64,000 bases of DNA from Planctomycetota bacterium. Its GTDB lineage: Bacteria > Planctomycetota > Planctomycetia > Planctomycetales > Planctomycetaceae. Where the stretch lies: positions 1-64,000 of the forward strand of contig JACTNB010000019.1 in assembly GCA_014584345.1 (NCBI GenBank). Reading direction: 5' to 3'. The notes below the pieces were generated by a model. The model ran no database searches, had not been told where the DNA came from, and saw only the letters and a program-made list of their open reading frames with translations. The position numbers and the translations under genes are program-made. The stretch's first letter is position 1, and each line of letters opens with the position of its first letter. Of this stretch, positions 8,377 to 16,529 are shown piece by piece.

Positions 8377-8673
8377 TCAGTCCCAGTCATCGCTTGGCAG
8401 ATCGTTCGCCCCGCTCATCTGGCCATGAACGAAGGACTTCACGATGAAGAACACGACGGCACCGATGGCAAGAATCGGCAGGATGGGAAGTGAAACCGCA
8501 GCCAGCACGAGAATCGCCACGGCACCAGCACAGCCACCAAAGATGGTGCTGGTCCCAGCCCTCGGGTCTTGTCCGACATTGGTATGGGTCCAAGTCGTAT
8601 GGCAGTGCGGGCACTTGGTAGCGTGGAAATGAACTAGTTCCCCGCAAACCACACACCGTGCGCCATGACCCAT
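8377..8673 (-). CDS. Zinc-ribbon membrane protein
   Basis: A 98-residue protein with an N-terminal four-Cys ribbon (CVVCGELVHFHATKCPHC, about residues 7-24), a short linker and two adjoining hydrophobic segments (TIFGGCAGAVAILVLAAVSLPILPILAIGAVVFFIVKSF), then a short acidic tail. The start is supported by AGGAG 8-10 bases upstream. It is the first of three small zinc-ribbon genes and its start faces the sigma-factor gene across 183 bases, so the two units are divergently transcribed. The function is unknown. Confidence 0.65.
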   Translation of the reverse strand: MGHGARCVVCGELVHFHATKCPHCHTTWTHTNVGQDPRAGTSTIFGGCAGAVAILVLAAVSLPILPILAIGAVVFFIVKSFVHGQMSGANDLPSDDWD

Positions 8674-8715
8674 GTTGTTGCTCTCCTGACTCAATGTGTC
8701 TGAACGAAGTTCGCC

Positions 8716-8729
8716 TAGCAGGTGCCTCG
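8716..8729 (+). repeat. Island repeat motif, copy 3
   Basis: TAGCAGGTGCCTCG, immediately before the long hairpin at 8735-8805, in the divergent promoter region of the sigma factor and the zinc-ribbon row. Confidence 0.7.
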
Positions 8730-8734
8730 TGGAC

Positions 8735-8805
8735 CTGAGCGAGACCCAGCGGCAAACCGGCTCAAAAATCTTTTCTGAGCCTCTTTGGGCCGGTCTCTCG
8801 CTCAG
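8735..8805 (+). other. Nested hairpin in the leader of the sigma/kinase pair
   Basis: CTGAGCGAGAC (8735-8745) pairs with GTCTCTCGCTCAG (8793-8805) apart from a 2-base bulge. Inside it GGCTC (8759-8763) pairs with GAGCC (8777-8781). It ends about 50 bases before the sigma-factor ATG. It could be a structured RNA leader or an operator. No direct evidence separates these. Confidence 0.45.
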
Positions 8806-8856
8806 CACTTTGAGGCTGGTGTTCGACTGGCTTGCCGGTGCCGGTAAAATGGCCGC

Positions 8857-9447
8857 ATGGTTGGCCACACGACAGAACTCCAGAACTTGATTGACCTTGC
8901 CACGAGAGGGGACGACTCGGCGTGGGAAGCGGCCCTACGCCATGCCTGCGACCGACTGAGAACTCTGGCGAGCCGGATGATGCGAACGAACCGACGAGTG
9001 CGGAGATGGGCAGAGACCGACGACGTATTGCAGAACTCACTGATCCGACTGCATCGGTCGCTGACCGAGGTGCGCCCCGAGTCGGCCCGCCAGTTCTACG
9101 GACTGGCGACGACGCACATTCGCCGAGAACTGATCGATCTCGCTCGGAAGAGCTTCGGAGCAGAAGGGATTGGAGCCAACCATCACACCGATGGCGGCAT
9201 CGCCACGGAGAACAAAGCCGACGACGCCGAACCCGAGACTGTTGAGGCGTGGGCGAAGTTTCACGAACAGGTCGAGGCGTTGCCCGAACCCGAACGTGAG
9301 GTTGTCAATCTGCTCTGGTATGAAGAGATGACTCATCCGGAAGCTGCCGAGGTGTTGGGCATCTCACTAGCGACGGTGAAACGGAGATGGCAGTCGGCCC
9401 GGATTCGGCTGAGCGAGACTTTGGACGGAGACGCTTTTAGTGAGTGA
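8857..9447 (+). CDS. ECF-type RNA polymerase sigma factor
   Basis: A 196-residue sigma-70 family protein of the ECF size. Residues about 10-95 form region 2 (ending in the DDVLQNSLIRLHRSL stretch that contacts the -10 element), and residues about 135-190 form region 4 (LPEPEREVVNLLWYEEMTHPEAAEVLGISLATVKRRWQSARIRL, a helix-turn-helix for the -35 element). It would redirect RNA polymerase to a small regulon. Its 3' end overlaps the kinase gene by 8 bases. In planctomycetes, sigma factors of this type are often controlled by a linked Ser/Thr kinase rather than a classical anti-sigma factor, and this arrangement fits. Confidence 0.85.
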   Translation: MVGHTTELQNLIDLATRGDDSAWEAALRHACDRLRTLASRMMRTNRRVRRWAETDDVLQNSLIRLHRSLTEVRPESARQFYGLATTHIRRELIDLARKSFGAEGIGANHHTDGGIATENKADDAEPETVEAWAKFHEQVEALPEPEREVVNLLWYEEMTHPEAAEVLGISLATVKRRWQSARIRLSETLDGDAFSE

Positions 9448-11116
9448 CGACGAGAAGATCAGCGATCTGCTTCTCCAATGGGAGGAAGCTCAAGAGCGAG
9501 GGGAAGACCTTGCCGCTGAGATTCTCTGCGCCGGTTTCCCAGAACTGATCGAACCCGTGCGGAAACGGATTGCCGCACTCCGTCGCATGGGCTGGATGAC
9601 CCGGCCACGATCCGATGAACCCGATCCAAAAGTTGGAACGACGCTGGCTGGTCGCTACCGGATTGACGAGTTGATCGGGGAGGGCGGTCACGGAAAGGTT
9701 TACCGTGGTTTCGATCCTGAACTTCAGCGCCCTGTGGCCATCAAGCTGCCCAACGACCGGAAGCTGAACACGAGCAACCTGCTCGAAGAAGCTCGCAAGG
9801 TGGCCCGGCTGCGAAATCCGGGGATCGTGACCGTGTACGACGTGGGGCAACACGACGGAGAGCCGTTCATCGTCAGCGACTTCGTGTCCGGCACGACGCT
9901 CTGCGACGCTGGGCCGTTCACACCTCAACAGGCTGCTCACCTCGTCGCTGAGATCGCTGAGAGTCTCCACGCTGCCCACGAACAGGGGTTCGTCCACAAG
10001 GACATCAAGCCAGCCAACATCCTGATTGACCAGCAGGGCCGACCGTTGCTGACGGACTTCGGCATCGCCACGGCGCTCGGTGAGTCTCCAACCCTGATCG
10101 CTGGAACGTTGCCTTACATGGCACCGGAGCAACTGGGTGACGATTCGGCGAAAGGTGATCCTCGCACCGACATCTGGTCGCTCGGTGTCGTTCTGTATGA
10201 ACTTCTCACTGGCAAGATGCCTTTCGACGATCCATCACCGGCCAAGTTGAGCGACCAAATCAGAAGCCATGTGCCGCTTCCGCCAAGAGGGATCAACTCG
10301 GACATCATGCCTGCGCAGGAAGCCGTCGTCCTCAAGTGCTTGGCAAAAGCCCCAGAAGAACGCTACGAAACGGCGGCCCAACTCGCCCATGCACTTCGCA
10401 CAGTTGGGCGATCACGCAGGCCCGTGAGATGGATGCTACTGGTTGCTGTGCTACTGGCTACCACATTGGTTGCCGTCGTGGTTCGCCAGAACTGGTCCAG
10501 CACGCCCACAGCGTCGATAATCTCGACGGCTCACCTTGTGGGCATGAACTTCGATGGGCGGACGAGAATCGTTACACCGCTGCACAGCTTCGCTCCCTGC
10601 ACGCTCGAAGCTTGGGTTGCTTTCACTGGCGATCCTTCAACGCAGTACGTCATTGGTAGCGACGTGCCTAACTTCTTCGGAATCGGATTCGGTATCGAGG
10701 AAAACAGCCCTAACGTAGAGACCATCCGAGGCGGATTCCGAGTAAATGACCGGATTCTCCCCACAGGTGAATGGACGCATCTGGCCGTCGTCTACGGATC
10801 ATCCGAGACACGGCTCTACATCAGCGGCGAACTTGTAAGTTCTGGTCCACCCACGGAAGTCCCGCAGCATACGACGCCCTTCGTCATCGGGAACGTCGGG
10901 GAGCAACACCAACAGATGTTCTTCAAGGGGAACATTCGGAGCGTGCGAATCTCAGACGGCGAGCGATACACGGACACTTTTGACCCCAAATCCGAACTAG
11001 CGCCAGACTCCACGGCGGTTCTCGTTTACGACTTCGAGCAGTCATCCGGTGATGCCATCGACGACCTGAGCGGCAGAGGCTATCACGGTCGCCGAGAGCG
11101 AATACCCGAACCCTGA
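9440..11116 (+). CDS. Membrane Ser/Thr protein kinase with LamG-like outer domain
   Basis: A 558-residue receptor-type kinase starting at GTG. After a short N-terminal helix region, the kinase domain spans about residues 70-330: glycine loop GEGGHGKV (80-87), K102, catalytic HKDIKPAN (H186-D188, with Lys in place of the usual Arg of HRD) and DFG (206-208), then GTLPYMAPEQ. A single transmembrane helix (WMLLVAVLLATTLVAVVV) follows near residues 330-350, and the rest (about 365-550) is a LamG/concanavalin-like beta-sandwich exposed outside the cytoplasm. It probably senses an extracytoplasmic carbohydrate or protein and phosphorylates the sigma factor whose gene it overlaps, though that link is inference. 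The HKD variant is compatible with activity. Confidence 0.85.
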   Translation: MSDDEKISDLLLQWEEAQERGEDLAAEILCAGFPELIEPVRKRIAALRRMGWMTRPRSDEPDPKVGTTLAGRYRIDELIGEGGHGKVYRGFDPELQRPVAIKLPNDRKLNTSNLLEEARKVARLRNPGIVTVYDVGQHDGEPFIVSDFVSGTTLCDAGPFTPQQAAHLVAEIAESLHAAHEQGFVHKDIKPANILIDQQGRPLLTDFGIATALGESPTLIAGTLPYMAPEQLGDDSAKGDPRTDIWSLGVVLYELLTGKMPFDDPSPAKLSDQIRSHVPLPPRGINSDIMPAQEAVVLKCLAKAPEERYETAAQLAHALRTVGRSRRPVRWMLLVAVLLATTLVAVVVRQNWSSTPTASIISTAHLVGMNFDGRTRIVTPLHSFAPCTLEAWVAFTGDPSTQYVIGSDVPNFFGIGFGIEENSPNVETIRGGFRVNDRILPTGEWTHLAVVYGSSETRLYISGELVSSGPPTEVPQHTTPFVIGNVGEQHQQMFFKGNIRSVRISDGERYTDTFDPKSELAPDSTAVLVYDFEQSSGDAIDDLSGRGYHGRRERIPEP

Positions 11117-11117
11117 T

Positions 11118-11131
11118 TAGCAGGTGCCTCG
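11118..11131 (+). repeat. Island repeat motif, copy 4
   Basis: TAGCAGGTGCCTCG beginning 2 bases after the kinase stop codon. Unlike copies 1 and 2, no clear hairpin surrounds it. Confidence 0.65.
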
Positions 11132-11343
11132 GCGTGTTCGCCACCAACTCTAGGACACTGGGGGCGAACTTTGTGACCGAAAATCCTGTTCGGCCACCTC
11201 TGTTCACGGCAGCCGATTGGCGAGCATCCCGGCGAAGTGGCCATTCGTGCGGAACTCAAGGCGTTCAGCCCGCAACTTTACAGCGCTAATTACTGCCGTA
11301 GGATTCTTCTGGAGAATAATTCCACCATGAAAGGACCGAAACG

Positions 11344-11825
11344 ATGACTGACAGCGTAAATGATTTGCTCAGGGCTGAGGTATCACAGACCGAACAGGAA
11401 GTGCGCAGCTTTCGTGCGAAGCGAGCATGGAAGCGAAGGAAGGAACAGGCGAAAGAAACCGTCCTGACTCCCGCAGTTGCCTACATTCGGGCGTCACTCC
11501 TCAAGCGGAACGCTCAGAAGGAAAGGATTGAAGCCTACGCCCAGAAGAACGGTCTCAAGATTATTCGTTTCTACGAAGACGTAATAACGTCAAGAATGCA
11601 ACAATGCAGTCGGATGTTAGAAGATGCTGCGAACGGCGACTTCGCCGTCATTCTGTGCCTTGATCTGTCACGCTTCGGACGGTTCGACACCTTCAGGTAT
11701 AATATAATGAAGAGATGAAGTCCCTCCGTGATGCTGGAGTGAAGCTTCACACAGTTCTCGATGGTGAAATTGAATGGAAGACCCACAACGGATTACTGGT
11801 GCAGTCTGATTCAAGCCGAGCGTAA
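11344..11825 (+). pseudogene. Broken serine recombinase (N-terminal fragment)
   Basis: The first frame (11344-11718, 124 residues) resembles the catalytic domain of the intact recombinase downstream: VAYIRAS, then GDFAVILCLDLSRFGR. It lacks the DEGKSG segment and stops after a frame change near 11705. The next frame continues the homology (MKSLRDAGVKLHTVLDGEIEW, compare KTLLKAGVKLHTVLEGEIDW in the intact protein) to TAA at 11823-11825, and then the sequence ends. A stretch of 28 bases around LCLDLSRFGR is identical to the intact gene, so this is a decayed tandem duplicate or the remnant of a second recombinase. Confidence 0.75.
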
Positions 11826-11852
11826 CTGCAATTTCGTGAAAGGAACGGCTAA

Positions 11853-13574
11853 TTGATGAAAAAGACCACCATCATTCTGTCAGCGGCCTACGTTCGGATG
11901 TCCGACGACGACCAGAAGACATCTATCCCACAACAGAAGAAGCAAATTCAAGCCTACGCTAAGCGCCATGGTTTCAGGATTATCAAGTGGTACATCGACG
12001 AGGGAAAGTCTGGTAGCAGGCAGCAGCACAAGCGCACCGACTTTGCCCAACTTCTCTTGGACGCTTCCACGGGGGACTTCTCTGTCATCCTGTGCCTTGA
12101 TCTGTCACGCTTCGGACGATTGAACGTCATTGATGGAGCGGAAGCGAAGAAGACCCTGCTAAAAGCTGGCGTTAAGCTTCACACCGTTCTTGAAGGGGAA
12201 ATCGACTGGACCACATCCACCGGACGGATCGTGGATGCTGTCCTGTCTGAAGCCCAACATGACTTCAGCGTCCGCATGGGGCAGAAGACACTTCAGGGCA
12301 AGTTGGATGCCTTTCTCGAAGGGAAAATGTTCGGATTCAAGGTGCCGTATGGATACGCCAGATGTGTGACTGATGAAAAGGGGACTCAGCATGTCATTCC
12401 AAGAACGGATGAGTTCACAAAGCCAAAGAAATGGAAGGGGGAATTGATTGAAGGCGACCCTGATGAAGTTTGTGTCGTGAAATGGCTGTTCAACGAATTC
12501 GCCACACGGGATGTGGGCTTCCGGTGGCTGGCTGCCAAGCTGAATGGAGATGGTGTCCCATCTGCTACGGGTAAGAAGTGGTGTGGAAAGATCGTTCAAG
12601 AGATTCTGGCAAACGAAAAGTACGTCGGTGACATGACGCTTGGAAAGAAGCTGGCTGGCGATTTTTGGCGACTGGCTGGCGATGAAGTCATCCGTGTGAA
12701 TGGGAACGTCAGCAAAGTGGACAGAACGAACACACCGCTTTTGCTTCAGGATGTGCCCACCATCAAGCGCCTTGTGGATCGTGACATTTGGGATACCGTT
12801 CAAGAGAAGATCAATCGTCGAAAGGCTAACCATTCTCACAGCAAGGGGAATGGTGGATATGTGCTGAAGGGCGTTGTGTTCTGTGGCCAGTGTGGGAAGC
12901 CTTTGTACGGGAATCCGAACAATGGACCGAAGAAGTCAGGGCGAATTCGCTATGTCTGCAAACAAGCCATCAAATTTGGGAAGCAGTGCGATTGTGGGCA
13001 GTGGGGTGTTCACGAAGATGAAATCCTTCCCTTCTTGAAGTCGAAGTTGGTGGAAGAAGTGGACAGGAAGCTTCTGGTGTCCTCGCAAGCCATTCGAGAA
13101 CTAGATGCGCAGCCCAAGGACTCTGCTGGCTTACAGAGAAAGCTGGATGCCTTGGAAGCCAAAATCAAGAAGGGAACTACCAACATGCTTTTGGCTGATC
13201 CGAAACACCACGCCGAGTGTCAGGAGCAGCTTGAAGAATGGAAGCTCGAACGGGCTGAATTACGGGCAAGGGTCGAAGAAGCCCAACAGCCAGCCACAGA
13301 GTCTCGGAGGGAACGGCTTCGGAAAATGGCAGGCTTCTTGAAAGACAATGCCGACGAACTGATTTTGCTTCGGACCTACACCACGCCTGATGGGAAGTAT
13401 TCTTCTGGCGTGACGATTCGCAAGGAGTCCTTTCGTGAACTGCTGTTATCGAATGGTTGCCGTCTGGACTTCTGGTGGACTCGGAGCAGTCAGAATAGGT
13501 GGGAAGTGGCCAGAGTCAGACTTCGCTTGTTTGGCGGCGCACCTTTTGAAACTACGAGTTCCGAGACCGTGTGA
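11853..13574 (+). CDS. Large serine recombinase (integrase) of the element
   Basis: A 573-residue large serine recombinase. The resolvase domain (about residues 10-150) has AAYVRMSDDDQ with the nucleophilic serine at S17, DEGKSG and LSRFGR. Then come a recombinase domain (about 165-290; VPYGYA, LNGDGVPSATGKKW), a zinc beta-ribbon (CGQCGKPLYGN ... CKQ ... CDCG, about 345-390) and a charged coiled-coil-like helix (about 400-490), the usual order for phage and element integrases. It would catalyse attP x attB recombination through a 5'-phosphoserine bond. The last codons (SSETV and stop) overlap the point where comM homology begins, so the gene abuts the attachment site. An accessory directionality factor is not seen. 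Confidence 0.92.
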   Translation: MMKKTTIILSAAYVRMSDDDQKTSIPQQKKQIQAYAKRHGFRIIKWYIDEGKSGSRQQHKRTDFAQLLLDASTGDFSVILCLDLSRFGRLNVIDGAEAKKTLLKAGVKLHTVLEGEIDWTTSTGRIVDAVLSEAQHDFSVRMGQKTLQGKLDAFLEGKMFGFKVPYGYARCVTDEKGTQHVIPRTDEFTKPKKWKGELIEGDPDEVCVVKWLFNEFATRDVGFRWLAAKLNGDGVPSATGKKWCGKIVQEILANEKYVGDMTLGKKLAGDFWRLAGDEVIRVNGNVSKVDRTNTPLLLQDVPTIKRLVDRDIWDTVQEKINRRKANHSHSKGNGGYVLKGVVFCGQCGKPLYGNPNNGPKKSGRIRYVCKQAIKFGKQCDCGQWGVHEDEILPFLKSKLVEEVDRKLLVSSQAIRELDAQPKDSAGLQRKLDALEAKIKKGTTNMLLADPKHHAECQEQLEEWKLERAELRARVEEAQQPATESRRERLRKMAGFLKDNADELILLRTYTTPDGKYSSGVTIRKESFRELLLSNGCRLDFWWTRSSQNRWEVARVRLRLFGGAPFETTSSETV

Positions 13575-13579
13575 TGTGG
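13559..13579. other. Probable attachment-site junction (att) in comM
   Basis: On the minus strand, comM codons for PHHTVS end at about 13562, after which ComM similarity stops. On the plus strand the recombinase ends at 13574. The crossover therefore lies in or just left of this short overlap. The exact core dinucleotide cannot be set without the other junction. Confidence 0.6.
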
Positions 13580-14401
13580 TTCGCGGAAAGGCCGACGTAT
13601 CACCAGGGATTGCCCCTCGGCGAGCAGGCCCGAGGCGGAATGAACTCGGGTGGTTTCAAGACTTTCATCCTGCGACAGCGGGGGAAGAATCGTGGGAATC
13701 CGCGAGGCGAGCAAGGTTTTGCCGGAACCCGGCGGGCCGATCATCAGCAGATGGTGGTTTCCGGCGGCAGCAACCGTGAGGGCGCGTTTGGCGAACTCCT
13801 GCCCCTTGACATCGGCATAATCGATGGCATAGTGCCCGAATTCCTCGACCGCCTGTTGCCAGCGGACCGGTTCCGGATCGATGGCCAGCAAGCCATTTAA
13901 GAAACCGACCGCCTCGGCGAGGGATTGCACGGGGATAATGTCGATCCCCTCGACGACACTGGCTTCGCGGACGTTATCGGCGGGAATCAGCAGGCCCCGT
14001 TGATTGTTCTGCCGGGCCTCCATGGCCATCGAGAGGGTTCCCCGCGCGGGCCGCAAACTGCCATCCAAGGCCAGTTCGCCGACCGCCGCATACTGCGAAA
14101 ATTTTTCCTGATCGAGTTGACCGCTTGCCGCCAGGATCCCCAGGGCAATGGGCAAATCCAACGAAGCGGCTTCCTTGGGCAGATCGGCCGGCGAAAGATT
14201 GATGACGATACGATCGACACAGCGAACGTAACCCGAGTTGACGATTGCCCGTTCAATGCGATGGGTGCTTTCGCGAACCGCCGCCTCGGCCAGCCCGACC
14301 AGAATTGTCTTGGGAAGCGCGCCGGGCGAAATATCGACCTCGACCTCGACAGGCTTGGCATCGATTCCGTACAAGGTAAAACTCAACAGTCGCGCGAGCA
14401 T
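13560..14401 (-). pseudogene. comM: comM/yifB Mg-chelatase-like ATPase, 5' fragment cut by the element
   Basis: About 280 residues of a protein that is normally about 510 long. The N-terminal ChlI/Lon-like domain is intact (GIDAKPVEVEVDISPGALPK, VINLSPADLPKEAASLDLPIALGIL, AAVGELALDGSLRPARG), followed by the Walker A loop GPPGSGKTLLASRIP and then RRPFREPHHTVS, where conserved sequence ends. The missing part should hold the Walker B, arginine finger and C-terminal domain. ComM is a hexameric helicase that promotes branch migration in natural transformation, so the insertion should inactivate it. I took the ATG at 14401 as start because it begins the family's usual MLARLLSFTLYGI opening. Readthrough into the element would add about 24 foreign residues. 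Confidence 0.85.
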
Positions 14402-14925
14402 CGGGAGAAGTGATCCGATATTAAAGTTCCAAGACGCACAACGGGGCAATGACTCGGCAAGAGGCCTGTTCTATTCCAGGCCATGTCCGCACGCGATCGA
14501 CGGAATCTCCAATGCGATTCCGGTTATTCACCCGCGGAGGGGTTCTGGCATTACCTCTCTTAGAACACAAGTGTCCAGACGTTGCATCCTGACAGAAATG
14601 CCCTCTGATTTCCACCCCGACCGTGATTTCCGCGAACAACAACGTATTCGCCAGCGAGTCAAAGTGAAGGCCGGCTGGCGATATTTGACAGCACCAAAGC
14701 CCCATTGACGGATTCAAGGAATGCGTTAGCATGCGCCTGAAACCATGCTGCCCCGGAGGACGAGTGGTGAAGTTTCCCGCATCGCCCAGGGAGCGACGTT
14801 TCCCAGGTTCGTGTTTGCTGCGATTCGGGCGATCGGCACGGGGAGATTCCGATGACCAGCTTATCTAGTTCAGTCTACACGGCCCCCTCTGTGTAGCAGG
14901 TAATTTCTCATCGGCATGCCCATTC
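14402..14925. other. Non-coding region between comM and the malic enzyme gene
   Basis: No convincing gene is seen in these 524 bases between divergent genes. Notable items are a 6-bp hairpin GGCCTG/CAGGCC (14463-14482), a possible promoter with TTGACG about 16 bases before TAGCAT (near 14705-14732), and a CTACAC/GTGTAG hairpin (14875-14897) just before the malic enzyme start. The promoter reading is weak. Confidence 0.4.
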
Positions 14926-16344
14926 ATGAGACCAGCCCCCACCGACGGTTACAGCATCACCTTGCGGCTTCGGCTCGAACATAAACCGGGAGTCCTCGGC
15001 CTGGTCACTTCCACCATTGGCAACGCCGGCGGAAGCATTGGGGCCATCGACATCGTCGAGGCGGGTTTCGACAATCTGGTGCGAGACATCACTATCGCCG
15101 CCAGCAATGATCAACACGCACAGGAAATCGTGGAATCGGTCAAGGCACTTCCGGGTGTCAGCTTCATTCACTTTTCCGATCGCGTCTTTCTGCTTCATCT
15201 GGGGGGTAAGATTGAAGTCAAAAGCAAGATTCCCCTCCAGACCCGAGCCGACCTTTCGCTGGCCTACACCCCGGGCGTTGCACGCGTCTGCATGGCCATT
15301 CATGACGATCCCGCGAAAGTTTTCACGCTCTCCATCAAGCGCAACAGCGTAGCCGTCGTCACCGATGGCACGGCAGTGCTCGGCTTGGGCGACATTGGGC
15401 CTGCCGCGGCCATGCCGGTGATGGAAGGGAAGGCCATGCTGTTCAAGGAGTTTGCCAACATCGACGCCTTTCCGTTGTGTCTCGATACCAGAGATGTCGA
15501 CCAGATTGTCGCCACCGTCAAGGCCATCGCGCCTGGTTTCGGGGGAATTAATCTGGAAGATATCTCGGCTCCCCGCTGTTTCGAAGTGGAACGGCGTCTG
15601 CGCGAGGAACTCGATATTCCCGTCTTTCACGATGACCAGCATGGCACAGCAGTTGTGGTGCTAGCAGCCGCGATCAATGCCTTGCGCGTTACGGGAAAAT
15701 CTTTGGAGACCGCCAAGGTTGTCGTTTCCGGAGCGGGTGCAGCGGGAACTGCCTGTGCCCGGATGCTGGTTGCAGCAGGTGTGCGTCATCTGATAGGCTG
15801 CGACATCCACGGCGTAATCCATCACGAACGGACCGAACCTGGCATTCAGTGGTGGGTGGAAAACACCAATCCGGAAAATCATCCCGGAAAACTGACCGAT
15901 GTCATCAATGGAGCCGATCTATTCCTGGGCGTTTCCTCAGGCGGCATTCTGAGCGGAGAAATGGTCAGCCGCATGGCCCGAGAACCCATTGTTTTCGCGC
16001 TTGCCAATCCTACCCCCGAAATATCTCCTGAAGAAGCGGCCCCCTATGCCAAGGTGATCGCCACGGGCCGCAGCGATTATCCCAACCAGATCAACAATGT
16101 ACTCTGTTTCCCTGGAATTTTCCGGGGCGCGCTCGATTGCCGTGCCAGCGAGATCAACGAATCCATGAAGCTCGCTGCGGCGCATGCGATCGCTGACTGT
16201 ATCTCGGATGTCGAATTGAGTGCCGACTACATCATTCCTTCCGTCTTCAACCGGCGCGTAACATCCGCAGTGGCTGCTGCAGTTGAAGAGGCGGCCTACA
16301 ACACCGGTGTTGCCCGCCGCGATCGCAATCGTACAGGGAGTTGA
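14926..16344 (+). CDS. ACT-domain NAD(P)-dependent malic enzyme
   Basis: A 472-residue malic enzyme: oxidative decarboxylation of malate to pyruvate and CO2 with reduction of NAD(P). Residues about 10-90 form an ACT regulatory domain (LRLRLEHKPGVLGLVTSTIGNAGGSIGAIDIVEAG), probably for allosteric control by an amino acid or metabolite. The catalytic part has LAYTPGVARVC, VVTDGTAVLGLGDIGPAAAMPVMEGKA, FHDDQHGTAVV with metal-binding acids, and the Rossmann loop VSGAGAAGTACARML. It ends with the usual SDYPNQINN and FPGIFRGALD motifs. The length fits short bacterial malic enzymes plus ACT. The start lacks a strong ribosome site. It stands alone, followed by 185 bases and a convergent gene. Confidence 0.9.
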   Translation: MRPAPTDGYSITLRLRLEHKPGVLGLVTSTIGNAGGSIGAIDIVEAGFDNLVRDITIAASNDQHAQEIVESVKALPGVSFIHFSDRVFLLHLGGKIEVKSKIPLQTRADLSLAYTPGVARVCMAIHDDPAKVFTLSIKRNSVAVVTDGTAVLGLGDIGPAAAMPVMEGKAMLFKEFANIDAFPLCLDTRDVDQIVATVKAIAPGFGGINLEDISAPRCFEVERRLREELDIPVFHDDQHGTAVVVLAAAINALRVTGKSLETAKVVVSGAGAAGTACARMLVAAGVRHLIGCDIHGVIHHERTEPGIQWWVENTNPENHPGKLTDVINGADLFLGVSSGGILSGEMVSRMAREPIVFALANPTPEISPEEAAPYAKVIATGRSDYPNQINNVLCFPGIFRGALDCRASEINESMKLAAAHAIADCISDVELSADYIIPSVFNRRVTSAVAAAVEEAAYNTGVARRDRNRTGS

Positions 16345-16529
16345 TTCGAATGTAACCCACTCCGCGGCGATGACGGCTGCAAACACAGCCAGCCAATTCC
16401 TTGAATTTTGTGTGCCCTGACAAGCCTGCTCGTGAATCGGAAACCCGCGAAAAGCAGGGTGCTCGGGGAGACAGCGGAGTCCCCCACTTCAACCCCGGCG
16501 ATTTGCCGCGCTGCGCGTAATCCGAGGTA

